A stretch of DNA of 64,000 nucleotides. Source: Psychrobacter urativorans (GTDB taxonomy: Bacteria; Pseudomonadota; Gammaproteobacteria; Pseudomonadales; Moraxellaceae). This document shows positions 1-8,615 of the stretch, piece after piece. Both the position numbers and the translations under genes were made by a program. Location: contig NZ_CAJHBR010000004.1 of assembly GCF_904846695.1 (NCBI RefSeq), positions 62,001-126,000 on the forward strand, given 5' to 3'. A model generated the notes under the pieces. The model did no database searches. It saw nothing but the letters and a program-made list of their open reading frames with translations, and was not told the origin of the DNA. Within the stretch, counting starts at the first letter, position 1. Each line of letters starts with the position of its first letter.

Positions 1-142
1 TTTGCCACTGATTAGAGTCAGTAGGGATAGTTTGTTTGCTGGGATCGGATTCTGACGTCGAGCAGCCACTGATGGCTGGTATTAATGCCAGAGCGCAAGC
101 GAGTACTAATGCCATAGCCAAACCTTGTTTTAGGACCGTCAT
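1..142 (-). CDS. Lipoprotein, N-terminal part only (gene runs off the window)
   Basis: A minus-strand reading frame begins at ATG 142 and is open to the window edge, giving 47 residues. An AGGAGA ribosome binding site lies a few bases upstream. The N-terminus has a basic residue, a long Ala/Leu-rich hydrophobic stretch and a lipobox-like I-S-G-C near residue 27, followed by a Ser/Asp-rich linker. This is a typical lipoprotein signal peptide, so the mature protein should be lipid-anchored in the envelope. The functional domain lies outside the window and the product cannot be named. Confidence 0.75.
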   Translation of the reverse strand, partial: MTVLKQGLAMALVLACALALIPAISGCSTSESDPSKQTIPTDSNQWQ

Positions 143-548
143 TATTACTCTCCTTGTAAATTATTATTAGCTTTTGCCAATGCTTTATTGGTTAGGGTTA
201 TTAAGCGGTTCAAGATGATGCTTAGCCAATTCAATATTCAGTTGACTCAATTACTTGTGGAAATAAGTAATTATAAATAGCCCCTAGATATTTTGTTGCT
301 GCTATTTAATATACCGTGTTTTTAGTATTTAGCTGTAACTATATATTTTGTTAGACTTCATAGGCAGATGCCTTAGTCTGTTACTAGCTTTCAATGGCTA
401 AAGTTGCCAAAAGACGGACAAAAAAAAGGCTAAGCGCTATTAAGCAAACTTAGCCTTACTGTTTATCTTTTTGAGGCACTGATGGTAACTGTATTTATGC
501 CTACGCCTATACTTAAACTCAATAGCAATAGATAACAGTCAGCTACTA
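143..548. other. Intergenic region
   Basis: This AT-rich stretch lies between the lipoprotein gene and the ribbon-helix-helix gene. It contains the minus-strand terminator at 421-457 and should hold the promoter of the lipoprotein gene. I saw no other gene-sized frame or RNA. Confidence 0.6.
421..457 (-). terminator. Intrinsic terminator of the ribbon-helix-helix gene
   Basis: A perfect 9-bp stem (AAGGCTAAG at 426-434 with CTTAGCCTT at 449-457) is followed on the minus strand by a run of T residues. It lies downstream of the 549-881 gene. Confidence 0.85.
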
Positions 549-881
549 CTATTTTTCTGAATCTTGTAGCTTAGATAGCGGGTGAGTAATATTGTTATTG
601 TGGGTTACGACGATAGCTTCATCGATGATGCGTTGGCTAACTCCGCGCTTACGTAGAGTCTCAATAAACACCTCATCATGCGCTAAGGTATAGTCCTGAT
701 GGTCACGATCGAGACCTTGACGAATATACAAGCGAATCAAACCTTGGATACGTTTAAAGCCAAGCTCCGATGAAGTAGCAGTCAATAGCTCAATCATCTC
801 CTCGGAGAGACGAATACTAATAGGACGCATGACTTTTTGCGGATGATCAGAGAACTTATTTTTTATACGTACAGGTATCAT
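549..881 (-). CDS. Ribbon-helix-helix (CopG-like) protein
   Basis: 110 residues. After a basic N-terminus of 17 residues, MRPISIRLSEEMIELL followed by a helix-turn-helix-like stretch (ELGFKRIQGLIRLYI) fits the beta-alpha-alpha fold of MetJ/Arc/CopG DNA-binding proteins. The remaining 45 residues are of unknown type. The beta-strand region suggests a homodimeric DNA-binding regulator, but targets are unknown. The start at 881 lacks a clear Shine-Dalgarno sequence; an internal ATG at 830, just before the ribbon strand, is an alternative. No toxin partner gene adjoins it, so an antitoxin role is not supported. It ends in its own terminator. Confidence 0.65.
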   Translation of the reverse strand: MIPVRIKNKFSDHPQKVMRPISIRLSEEMIELLTATSSELGFKRIQGLIRLYIRQGLDRDHQDYTLAHDEVFIETLRKRGVSQRIIDEAIVVTHNNNITHPLSKLQDSEK

Positions 882-1100
882 AATAAACCATTACTATTGA
901 TGAGTAGGAATAAATATCTTCAGCGAAAATGGTGGCTAGCTAACATTATAATTTCGGCAGCTATTAGACTAGTAGTCCCAAATATATGGAGACTGCGCCA
1001 TGCAATTTACAGTATGAATAAAGGCGCTAATCAACAGCTCTTAGTTACCATACAACAAAATCAGGCAAAAAAACACCACAGTCGCTAAAATAGCAGACAT

Positions 1101-1130
1101 AAAAAAACCTTCATCATAGTTTGATGAAGG
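1101..1130 (-). terminator. Terminator of tRNA-Asn copy 1
   Basis: A 9-bp perfect stem (CCTTCATCA 1108-1116, TGATGAAGG 1122-1130) is followed on the minus strand by seven T residues. It lies 13 bases beyond the tRNA 3' end. Confidence 0.85.
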
Positions 1131-1142
1131 CTTCTTATAATA

Positions 1143-1218
1143 TGGCTCCTCAACCTGGGCTCGAACCAGGGACACACGGATTAACAGTCCGACGCTCTAC
1201 CAACTGAGCTATTGAGGA
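1143..1218 (-). tRNA. tRNA-Asn (anticodon GUU), copy 1
   Basis: The 76-nt minus-strand sequence folds as a standard cloverleaf: acceptor TCCTCAA/TTGAGGA, D-loop with AGTTGGTAGAGC, anticodon loop CTGTTAA carrying GTT, T-loop GGTTCGAGCCC and an encoded CCA end. It is identical base for base to the copy at 1621-1696. Confidence 0.97.
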
Positions 1219-1285
1219 ATAACTGGTCATAACTAAGAACTTAATAGATGCAAAAATATGATCTAGTCCTCGTTACGTGACGCAC

Positions 1286-1314
1286 ATTTTAGCCAAGTAG
1301 GCACAGACTGTCAA
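1286..1314 (-). promoter_or_regulatory. Sigma-70 promoter of tRNA-Asn copy 1
   Basis: On the minus strand a consensus TTGACA (1314-1309) and TAAAAT (1291-1286) are separated by 17 bases, and the -10 element lies 68 bases upstream of the tRNA. The near-perfect elements fit a highly expressed stable RNA gene. Confidence 0.8.
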
Positions 1315-1466
1315 CCTTATTAATGCATTAATTATAAAAAACTAGCCTTAGCGAATAATAAGTCACTTTTATAAGGTGAAAATCTTAAATAATGAGGTAG
1401 CAGTAGAGTAGTTAAAGCTAATGGACAGCCCAGATAGGTAGCGTGAGGCCTAATGAAAGGTAACTA

Positions 1467-1510
1467 TATACAACATGCATAAGCAACCCTATACAACAGG
1501 CATAAGCAAC
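1467..1510. repeat. Short direct repeat, two 21-bp copies
   Basis: TATACAACATGCATAAGCAA at 1467 recurs at 1490 with one mismatch, a 23-bp period. It lies between the two tRNA genes. No function can be assigned. Confidence 0.7.
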
Positions 1511-1528
1511 ACTGCAAAAAACAGCCAT

Positions 1529-1556
1529 AAAAAAACCCCCATCAAAGTGATGAGGG
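1529..1556 (-). terminator. Terminator of tRNA-Asn copy 2
   Basis: A hairpin (1536-1544 with 1548-1556, one C/A mismatch, 3-base loop) is followed by seven T residues on the minus strand. It lies downstream of the second tRNA-Asn, so the two tRNAs are separate transcription units. Confidence 0.8.
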
Positions 1557-1620
1557 TCTTGGCATATGCCATAATCGAATCAAATATGATTCAATGCAGC
1601 TATAAATAACTGCTAAAATT

Positions 1621-1696
1621 TGGCTCCTCAACCTGGGCTCGAACCAGGGACACACGGATTAACAGTCCGACGCTCTACCAACTGAGCTATTGAGGA
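1621..1696 (-). tRNA. tRNA-Asn (anticodon GUU), copy 2
   Basis: This is an exact duplicate of the tRNA at 1143-1218, including the encoded CCA. Flanking sequences differ, apart from a hairpin terminator at a roughly similar position, so only the tRNA body and a few neighbouring bases are conserved. Confidence 0.97.
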
Positions 1697-1757
1697 ATAA
1701 AAGGTTATTACCTTAAGCTTAGTAACTACTGTTATGAGTTGTTGCTAAGTGGGGCGT

Positions 1758-1785
1758 ATTCTAGCAAAGATAAAAAATAGGTCAA
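1758..1785 (-). promoter_or_regulatory. Sigma-70 promoter of tRNA-Asn copy 2
   Basis: On the minus strand TTGACC (1785-1780) and TAGAAT (1763-1758) are spaced by 16 bases. They are followed by a GC-rich discriminator (ACGCCCC), the pattern of stringently controlled stable-RNA promoters. Confidence 0.8.
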
Positions 1786-1872
1786 GCCTTTTTTTTAAAT
1801 TTTAAATATTTTCAAGCGTTATTAAGCACGATAGCCAGTTAATTCATTGATTTTAATGACTAAATATTCATT

Positions 1873-1899
1873 AAAAAAAGACGCCCTATTTAGGACGTC
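1873..1899 (-). terminator. Terminator of aspC
   Basis: An 8-bp stem (GACGCCCT 1880-1887 with AGGACGTC 1892-1899, one G-T pair, 4-base loop) is followed by seven T residues on the minus strand. It lies 45 bases beyond the stop codon of the aminotransferase. Confidence 0.85.
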
Positions 1900-1943
1900 C
1901 TGATGCAACTATTATAGTAACCGCTAATAAACCCTACTATTAG

Positions 1944-3161
1944 TTATTCAGCAACTTTAAAGCTAGGAACATCTAGATCGGCAACTGCTTTTTCTATACG
2001 AGCTAATGCGTCTTTTAAAGTTGCCTCATCAGTAGCATAAGAGATACGCATAAAGCCACCTAGACCAAAAGCATCGCCAGGAACTACCGCAACGCCTACT
2101 TTTTCTAGTAACCATTCTGAGAATTCAGTACAAGAAGATAGGCCAGCAGCTTTAATTAACGGCTTGATGTTAGGATAAACATAAAAAGCACCGTCTGGAC
2201 GTAAGCAAGTGATGCCTTTGATAGCATTTAAGCCATTCACTACTAAGTCACAGCGTTTTTCAAAAGCTTCGATCATAGGCTGTAATACGCTTTGATCGCC
2301 ATTAATAGCGGCTTCTGCTGCCACTTGGCTGATTGAAGTTGGGCATGAAGTGGACTGTGATTGTACTTTTTTCATAGCACCAATCAATTTAGCAGGGCCA
2401 CCGGCGTAGCCGATACGCCAACCAGTCATTGCATAAGCTTTAGAGACACCATTTAAGATAATAGCGCGCTCTTTAAGCTCAGGTGCTGCGTTTAGGATGT
2501 TATAGAACTTGTCCTTAGTCCAGCGGATATGCTCGTACATATCATCAGACACTACATAGACATGCGGATACTTTTTAAGGACTTCAGCAAGCGCTTTTAG
2601 CTCTTCTAAACTGTAAATCATACCTGTTGGGTTAGAAGGACTGTTAAGCACTAACATTTTAGTTTTGTCAGTGATAGCTTCTTCTAACTGCTCAGGAGTG
2701 ATTTTGAAATCTTGCGCCTCGTCACATTTAACGATGACTGGCACGCCTTCAGCGATGATAACCATATCCGGATAGCTGACCCAATAAGGTGCTGGAATAA
2801 TAACTTCGTCGCCAGCATTAATAAAGGCTTGGGCTAAGTTAAAAAACGACTGTTTTCCGCCTACGGATACTAAGATTTCATTGGGCTCATAGCTGATATC
2901 GTTATCGCGTTTGAACTTCTCGATGATCGCTTTTTTAAGCCCTGGGGTACCATCAACTGCCGTATATTTAGTAAAACCGCTATTAATGGCTTCAATCGCT
3001 GCTTGTTTAACGTGTTCTGGCGTATCAAAATCAGGCTCGCCGGCCCCTAGACCGATGATATCTTTGCCAGCTGCTTTGAGCTCTGAGGCTTTATTGGTAA
3101 TGGCAAGAGTAGGGGAAGGTTTGATACTGTTAACACGGTCAGACAGTTGCAATTCGCTCAT
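1944..3161 (-). CDS. aspC: Aspartate aminotransferase (class I, subgroup Ib type)
   Basis: 405 residues, full length for the family. It should transfer the amino group between aspartate/glutamate and their keto acids, with PLP in the cytoplasm. PLP-site marks are visible: the SNPTG motif at residues 176-180, DDMYE at 206-210, and the Schiff-base lysine in SKAYAMTGWRIGY (Lys241), plus a C-terminal substrate-binding arginine in GGFMRISYA. The sequence style matches the Thermus/Rhizobium Ib subgroup rather than E. coli AspC. An AAGGA ribosome binding site precedes ATG 3161. The gene stands alone with its own terminator. Activity toward other amino acids (prephenate, aromatic) cannot be excluded. 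Confidence 0.92.
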   Translation of the reverse strand: MSELQLSDRVNSIKPSPTLAITNKASELKAAGKDIIGLGAGEPDFDTPEHVKQAAIEAINSGFTKYTAVDGTPGLKKAIIEKFKRDNDISYEPNEILVSVGGKQSFFNLAQAFINAGDEVIIPAPYWVSYPDMVIIAEGVPVIVKCDEAQDFKITPEQLEEAITDKTKMLVLNSPSNPTGMIYSLEELKALAEVLKKYPHVYVVSDDMYEHIRWTKDKFYNILNAAPELKERAIILNGVSKAYAMTGWRIGYAGGPAKLIGAMKKVQSQSTSCPTSISQVAAEAAINGDQSVLQPMIEAFEKRCDLVVNGLNAIKGITCLRPDGAFYVYPNIKPLIKAAGLSSCTEFSEWLLEKVGVAVVPGDAFGLGGFMRISYATDEATLKDALARIEKAVADLDVPSFKVAE

Positions 3162-3678
3162 GAGAAATCCTTGTAAAAATCAGTAAAGTGGATGGATTTG
3201 GATGCTGTAGATACGGCTTATATGGACTTAGCTATTGGCAGAAGGCAATAAAAGCGCTGCAGACTTAGCAAACTATAATAGGAGTCTTATAACCAAGGCG
3301 AAACCCTTGTAAAGAGCTCTTTAGTTTTTAGGTCGCCGTATTGTAGCATGTAGATATTACCCTGTCTTAAGTTGCTACTGACAGAAAACAATGTAGTTAA
3401 TTTGGGCAATATATCAGCAAACGCTCATAGCTTTATAGGCAATATAAAGTTGAGAGTCATAGTATAAATCCCAACTGTAAGTGAAATAACTGGCCGCTCA
3501 TCATTACCTGCAAAGTGACTACAATAACGACACCTTCACTCAAGATTAATTGGCTATGATAAACCATACTCACATTAGCAATAAAGGTTGACACTAATTA
3601 GCTATTGAGCCCCGCTGGCTTCACCCTTAACGGAAGGTAGGGTGATTATCTTAACCGCCCACTAACAGGAAAATTATA
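3162..3678. other. Divergent intergenic region between aspC and the SDR gene
   Basis: 517 bases without a convincing gene. It must carry the divergent promoters. A small hairpin (CACCCT 3622-3627 with AGGGTG 3639-3644) lies in the presumed leader of the SDR gene, and AGGA precedes ATG 3679. I recognised no riboswitch. Confidence 0.5.
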
Positions 3679-4416
3679 ATGACTGACTCTCGCAATAAGC
3701 TTAACATCGTTATTACTGGTGCCACTTCTGGCATAGGTAAGCAGTTAGCAAAAGATTATCTTAGCTCAGCTCATAGGGTCTATGCTGTTGGGCGTGATGA
3801 GGAGTCCTTGGCCGAGCTTAAAGACTTAGGGGCAGTAGCTATTGCTCTCGATTTGATGGATCGGCAAAAGGTAATTACCGCTTTTGCAGAAATTGAGCAA
3901 ATCGATTTAGCAATTTGTGGGGCGGGTACTTGTGAGTATCTGGATATGCCAAACTTCGATAGTGAAGTATTTATGAAGGTCATGTCGGTGAACATGGGCA
4001 CCTTATCGCATGCTATCGAAGGGGTTATACCGAAGCTTATTGCCTCAAAAGGGCGCTTAGTCGGTATCGGCTCAGCCTCCGCTTATGTGCCTTTTGCCCG
4101 AGCAGAAGCTTATGGTAGCTCAAAGGCTGCTATTCACTATCTAATGAAAACCTTGCAAATTAGTCTAGCACCGTACGATGTTGCTGTGAGCCTAGTAGTG
4201 CCAGGTTTTGTAGAAACGCCTATGACTAAGCAAAACGATTTTCCAATGCCGTTTTTGCAAACCCCAGAACAGGCCAGTCAAGCTATTCGAGCCGGTATTA
4301 ATAAGGGCGATGAGGTTATTGAATTCCCTAAAAAACTAACCATCCCCCTAAAAACTTTAGGCACACTGCCCGATATGGTTTGGCAACAAGTCAGTCAAAA
4401 GCTTAATAAAAAATAA
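3679..4416 (+). CDS. SDR family oxidoreductase (start of lipid-modification cluster)
   Basis: 245 residues, a classical short-chain dehydrogenase. The nucleotide-binding GATSGIG is at residues 14-20, a GAG variant of the NNAG motif near 81-83, catalytic Ser about 132-134, and the YxxxK pair at Tyr145/Lys149. It should reduce or oxidise a hydroxy/keto substrate with NAD(P). The substrate cannot be read from sequence. It heads a same-strand row with the FAD protein, DUF1365 protein and CFA-synthase-like enzyme; an SDR is a known companion of those families in other Proteobacteria. A 222-base gap separates it from the next gene. Confidence 0.85.
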   Translation: MTDSRNKLNIVITGATSGIGKQLAKDYLSSAHRVYAVGRDEESLAELKDLGAVAIALDLMDRQKVITAFAEIEQIDLAICGAGTCEYLDMPNFDSEVFMKVMSVNMGTLSHAIEGVIPKLIASKGRLVGIGSASAYVPFARAEAYGSSKAAIHYLMKTLQISLAPYDVAVSLVVPGFVETPMTKQNDFPMPFLQTPEQASQAIRAGINKGDEVIEFPKKLTIPLKTLGTLPDMVWQQVSQKLNKK

Positions 4417-4638
4417 CTCGCGGATGACAAGTTTGTTAGCTCACCTTATTACTATAGTGCTCTAACTGCTAATAAATGCCGCGATAAATTTTACAGCTAT
4501 ATTTGCTCCTTTAAACCTATTTAACTTTAGTCTTTAAAAGATTGAAATATAGCTTTTATTATAGCCATAGTCTTAGCAAGTCAAAACTAGCCAGCTCAGC
4601 TAGAGTGGTAAATTAAAGACAATCAAGGAAAAGTCCGT

Positions 4639-6471
4639 ATGTCGTTTATCGGTGGTAAAAGCAACTCTAAAAAAAACAAGCTTAATAAAGCGGCTCCCAT
4701 AGCAGCGCCAGATAAACAGGGTAAGTCGTCAAGCGCCATGGCTAGTAGCAATAATACAGTCAGTAACACTAGCTCAAAAAAGCGTGTAGCCATCATTGGC
4801 TCTGGGGTTTCAGGGCTGACTTGTGCTCACTATTTGGCTAAGCTGCATGAAGTAACTATATTTGAAGCTAGCGATTATATCGGTGGTCATGTCAATACTA
4901 TCGATGTCGAGTTGCAAGCAGGCAAGAAGTCGAAGCAAGTAGAAAAAAGTGCAATTGATACGGGTTTTATTGTCTTTAATGAGCGCACGTATCCGAACTT
5001 TTTTCGTTTACTGCATGAGTTAAAGGTACCTTTTCAAGCTACTGATATGAGCTTTTCGGTAAAAAACACCGCTCTAAATTTTGAATATAATGGCCATACT
5101 GTTAATACTTTATTGTCACAACGAAAGAACGTATTGAATCCTAAGTTTTGGCGCTTTATAAAAGATATATTGCACTTTAATAAGCATGTGCAGCAGCTAC
5201 GTAAAGACTTTGAGAGCGCCCGCATGGCAGGGCAAGATATTAATCAATACACTGAGCAAACTCTTGGTGATTATCTAGCCAGTAAACGTTACGGCAAGCT
5301 ATTTACTGATAACTACCTGCTGCCTATGGTGTCAGCGATTTGGTCAACTAGCTTAGAGGAAGTAGCTGACTTTCCTTTAGTGTTCTTTGCGCAATTCTTC
5401 GATAATCATGGCTTGTTAGATGTGGTCAATCGCCCACAGTGGTTCACCATAAAAGGGGGTTCTAAACATTATGTCAATAAGCTTATTCCACGCTTTATAA
5501 AAGCTGGCGGCACAGTGCGGATCAACACCCCAGTACAGTCAGTAACTCGTCAAGACGGTAAAGTTGCTATCGTTATAAACACGGTCTCTAATAGCGAAAG
5601 TGATACCGCCAGCACTAATACAAAAGCTAACAAGGACATAAACCGTCCTACTGCTAATACTAGTGAAGCACAAGCCCTTATATTCGATGAGGTGATCTTT
5701 GCCTGTCACGCTGATACAGCGCTACGCTTGTTAGCTGATGCTAGTAATATCGAGTCCGAAGTATTGCGTCACTTCCGTTTTACTAGCAATACGGCAGTAC
5801 TGCATACCGATAGCAGTATATTACCAAAAAGACCGTTAGCTTGGGCGAGCTGGAACTACCTGCTTGAGAAGCCAGCCGATGAAAACCGTCAGCCAGCTAC
5901 TAAACCGGTTCTGACTTACCACATGAATATCTTGCAGCGTTTGACTAAGCAGCACAATTATTTGGTGACGCTTAATCCTGCGACCTTAGATACTTCCTTC
6001 AATAAAGGTATTGATGAGGCGCAAGTGATTAAGACTATTGATTATAGCCATCCGGTCTTTGACAATCCTATGATCGCGGCGCAAGAACGATGGGCACAAA
6101 TCTCTGGCAACGGTTCACATAGCCACTTTTGCGGTGCGTACTGGTTTAATGGCTTTCATGAAGATGGGGTACGCAGTGGCCTACGAGTCTGCCAGTCACT
6201 AGGCAGTACTATTACTATCGAAGATGAGGTAGATGCTAGTCACTTACCCGATGCTGAAAGCGCTCACACGCCCTTTCGTTATCAAGACTTACCTATCAAG
6301 GCAGACAAGTCAGCTCGTAAGCTCAGCAAGCGTCAAGTGGTTACTGCGACTACTAACCAAGAGCTAAATGACTATATAGCGGCTCTAAAACCTACTGCCG
6401 ATAAGATGATTGAACAGAAAAAACAAGGTTTGCTGGCCCGCCTTATTAATAAAAAAGCTCTAGCTAAATAA
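4639..6471 (+). CDS. FAD/NAD(P)-binding amine-oxidase-like protein (COG2907 type)
   Basis: 610 residues. After about 48 Ser/Asn/Lys-rich residues without homology marks, the dinucleotide-binding GSGVSG motif appears at 54-59, followed by EASDYIGGH, the FAD-binding fold of amine oxidase/desaturase-like flavoproteins. A low-complexity Asn/Thr insert occupies roughly residues 315-350. Proteins of this family regularly sit beside DUF1365 and CFA-synthase genes. In Rhodobacter, related genes belong to the singlet-oxygen (RpoE/ChrR) response and to furan fatty acid synthesis, where a desaturation step is proposed. The same role here is an inference. AAGGA lies at suitable distance from ATG 4639. 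Confidence 0.85.
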   Translation: MSFIGGKSNSKKNKLNKAAPIAAPDKQGKSSSAMASSNNTVSNTSSKKRVAIIGSGVSGLTCAHYLAKLHEVTIFEASDYIGGHVNTIDVELQAGKKSKQVEKSAIDTGFIVFNERTYPNFFRLLHELKVPFQATDMSFSVKNTALNFEYNGHTVNTLLSQRKNVLNPKFWRFIKDILHFNKHVQQLRKDFESARMAGQDINQYTEQTLGDYLASKRYGKLFTDNYLLPMVSAIWSTSLEEVADFPLVFFAQFFDNHGLLDVVNRPQWFTIKGGSKHYVNKLIPRFIKAGGTVRINTPVQSVTRQDGKVAIVINTVSNSESDTASTNTKANKDINRPTANTSEAQALIFDEVIFACHADTALRLLADASNIESEVLRHFRFTSNTAVLHTDSSILPKRPLAWASWNYLLEKPADENRQPATKPVLTYHMNILQRLTKQHNYLVTLNPATLDTSFNKGIDEAQVIKTIDYSHPVFDNPMIAAQERWAQISGNGSHSHFCGAYWFNGFHEDGVRSGLRVCQSLGSTITIEDEVDASHLPDAESAHTPFRYQDLPIKADKSARKLSKRQVVTATTNQELNDYIAALKPTADKMIEQKKQGLLARLINKKALAK

Positions 6472-6541
6472 AAGATTTGGCCAAATACAGGTCAGCCCAC
6501 TTACAATATAAGCTAATAATATCGCTATAAGAGAGAGTTTT

Positions 6542-7669
6542 ATGTGTGCTGATACCTTCTATGCCTCTGATACTGTACTAGACAATAACAGCTGCTTAGA
6601 CTCGGCTCCTAGTTTGCCTCATTTACTGTTTCATGGCACTACATGGCACAGTCGGCTACTCCCTAGTGTGCACAAATTTGCTTATCCGTACCGCTATTGG
6701 GGGGTCAATATCAGTGCTCTGGCAGCAGGACAGCCATTGCCGGAGGTAGGGTTATACACTGACCCAACATCAGCAACTGAGCCCACCGCAAAGCTTGACT
6801 CTGTAAAGTATAGATTACTAAGCCGTCGGCTGTTTGCTAATAGCAGACTAAACGTATTAGCCTTATTTTCAGCAAAGCACAGCGCTATCCAGCAGTTTTG
6901 TCCTAGCGATTATTTACATCAGCCGGACAACGAAGAAGCGCAAGTCGAGCAAGATAAAAATAAGCGTAAAGCTCGGCGTCATATTAACCGTGATAACAAA
7001 GTGTCACTGCAAGCTGCCAATGAGCAGCTATTAGCCCGCTTAAATGCGGCATTTATTGAGCAGACGGGTAGTGCCCCTACCGGTGATATGCTGGGCTTAG
7101 TGGTGTGTCGTAATGCGGGTTTGTACTTTAGCCCAGTGAATTTTTATTTAGGTTTTGATGAGCTGCAAATACCGAGTCATTTATTGGCTGAAGTATCTAA
7201 TACTCCATGGGATAAGCGTCACTATTATGGATTTTTATTACAAGGTGCAGATAGCGAGTTCTGTCATGACAAAAACTTTCATGTGTCACCTTTTAATCCT
7301 ATCGATCAACAGTATTGCTGGCAAGTTTCCATAAAAAACACTATCAATGATATCAAAAACAGTACCCTGAAAAATACAGCGCCCCGTACTAACGCTGACT
7401 CTCAAGCCAATGAGTCGCTATTAGGCGGTTTGCAAGTTCGTATCGCTATTAATATCAGCGATGTGCGTGGTGAAGTATTGAAGACGGGTATTAAGATGAG
7501 CGGAGTACCGATGAGTGCGCCTGCTGTTCGGGCCAGTTTGGCTAAAAACCCTCTAATGAATATCACCTCGCTAACTCGAATATATTGGCACGCCCTTAAA
7601 CTCTATGCTATCAAAAAAGTACCTTATGTCGGCTATGATGAAAAGTTGGCTGATAGTAAACAGCGCTAA
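6542..7669 (+). CDS. DUF1365 family protein
   Basis: 375 residues. The N-terminal third carries the family pattern (LLFHGTTWHSRLLPSVHKF, followed by YPYRYW) and the middle the SPVNFYLGFD and KNFHVSPFNP stretches. It is longer than most members because of two polar inserts, near residues 125-150 (Arg/Lys/Asn-rich) and 270-290. Its molecular function is not established, but the family almost always accompanies the flavoprotein encoded just upstream and a CFA-synthase-like methyltransferase, so it is probably a partner in fatty acid modification. An AGAGAG ribosome binding site precedes the start; the gap to the upstream gene is 70 bases. Confidence 0.88.
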   Translation: MCADTFYASDTVLDNNSCLDSAPSLPHLLFHGTTWHSRLLPSVHKFAYPYRYWGVNISALAAGQPLPEVGLYTDPTSATEPTAKLDSVKYRLLSRRLFANSRLNVLALFSAKHSAIQQFCPSDYLHQPDNEEAQVEQDKNKRKARRHINRDNKVSLQAANEQLLARLNAAFIEQTGSAPTGDMLGLVVCRNAGLYFSPVNFYLGFDELQIPSHLLAEVSNTPWDKRHYYGFLLQGADSEFCHDKNFHVSPFNPIDQQYCWQVSIKNTINDIKNSTLKNTAPRTNADSQANESLLGGLQVRIAINISDVRGEVLKTGIKMSGVPMSAPAVRASLAKNPLMNITSLTRIYWHALKLYAIKKVPYVGYDEKLADSKQR

Positions 7670-7836
7670 ACCATAAATCTACGACTATTATGTGTAACCA
7701 GCACAGGCTATTTGTTAGCAGCACTTACTTTAGTTACGTTTTTGATAATTAAAACTAAACAGTTATAAGGTATCCTTTTATTGCGTTCTCATTTACTTGT
7801 GCTTTTATATCAATAAGCAATAATCCTAGGATTTTT

Positions 7837-8379
7837 ATGACCCTTTTATCAAAACTACCTAAGCATTTATCTAAAGCTTTATTCGCTGCAGCTGTATTAG
7901 CTAGTGCAACGAATGTGGTAGCAGCAACTACAACTACAAGTGCCAAATCTAAATTAGTATTACAACAGTCAAATATTTCATTAGCCTTAGCCAATCAGCT
8001 GGTTGAAGCGACTATGGAAGCTTGTCATGCAGAAGGTAAGTCTGCGGTAGTAGCAGTCGTTGACCGTGCTGGTAATCTAATTGCCTTGCAACGTGATGAT
8101 AATGTTGGTCCGCACAATACTGATGCAGCTATTCGTAAAGCCTATACTGCTCTATCAACTAAAACCGCTTCACGTACTCTGGCTAACAATGCTCGAGCTA
8201 ATCCAGATTCAAGTAACTTAAATACGGTCCATGACTTGCTACTTATTGGCGGCGGTGTACCGATCAAATTTGCTGGTGAAGTAATCGGCGCTATCGCTGG
8301 TGGGGGCGCAGGTGGTGCTGTACAAGATGAAAGCTGTGCCTTACAAGGTATCGAAAAAGTTTTGCCAAACCAAAAATAG
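7837..8379 (+). CDS. GlcG/HbpS family (DUF336) protein with signal peptide
   Basis: 180 residues. The first about 30 form a signal peptide ending in an Ala-rich AxA region (TNVVAA). The rest is a complete GlcG/HbpS domain with VVAVVDRAGNLIALQRDDN and the Gly-rich IGGGVPI and GAIAGGGAGG loops. Members include heme-binding HbpS, which senses redox stress, and GlcG of unknown role; secretion favours an extracytoplasmic ligand-binding function. It is inserted between the DUF1365 and CFA-like genes and has its own terminator downstream, so it may be a separate unit. Confidence 0.85.
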   Translation: MTLLSKLPKHLSKALFAAAVLASATNVVAATTTTSAKSKLVLQQSNISLALANQLVEATMEACHAEGKSAVVAVVDRAGNLIALQRDDNVGPHNTDAAIRKAYTALSTKTASRTLANNARANPDSSNLNTVHDLLLIGGGVPIKFAGEVIGAIAGGGAGGAVQDESCALQGIEKVLPNQK

Positions 8380-8453
8380 TAAAGCGAGCACTGATTACCC
8401 ATAGGCTCAATGGTGAGACACAATTGAATCACTATAAAAGATTAGGGTAGACG

Positions 8454-8491
8454 AGTGGTAATTACTCTTAGGGTAGTTACCACTTATTTTT
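8454..8491 (+). terminator. Terminator after the HbpS-like gene
   Basis: A 12-bp stem with one G-T pair (8454-8465 with 8473-8484), 7-base loop, is followed by TATTTTT. It lies about 75 bases past the stop codon and separates this gene from the CFA-like gene. Confidence 0.75.
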
Positions 8492-8615
8492 ACTCCCTTT
8501 ATAATTATTGATTACCTTTGTTTTATAAGCATTTTTTTATACTTCCTTTAGCATACTATAGCTTTGTACTAAGCTGTATTAATGCCTAGCCAAACTTAGA
8601 CAGGATACTAGTCAT

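Noticed and set aside
549-881. Ribbon-helix-helix protein as the antitoxin of a toxin-antitoxin pair
   Set aside because: No small toxin-like gene overlaps or adjoins it on the same strand; the gene has its own terminator.
837-1088. 83-codon plus-strand frame overlapping the start of the ribbon-helix-helix gene
   Set aside because: No ribosome binding site, no recognisable domain, and it runs antisense across the start of a better supported gene.
2911-3186. Plus-strand frame opposite the start of aspC
   Set aside because: Antisense shadow of a well-supported aminotransferase gene with no ribosome binding site or domain.
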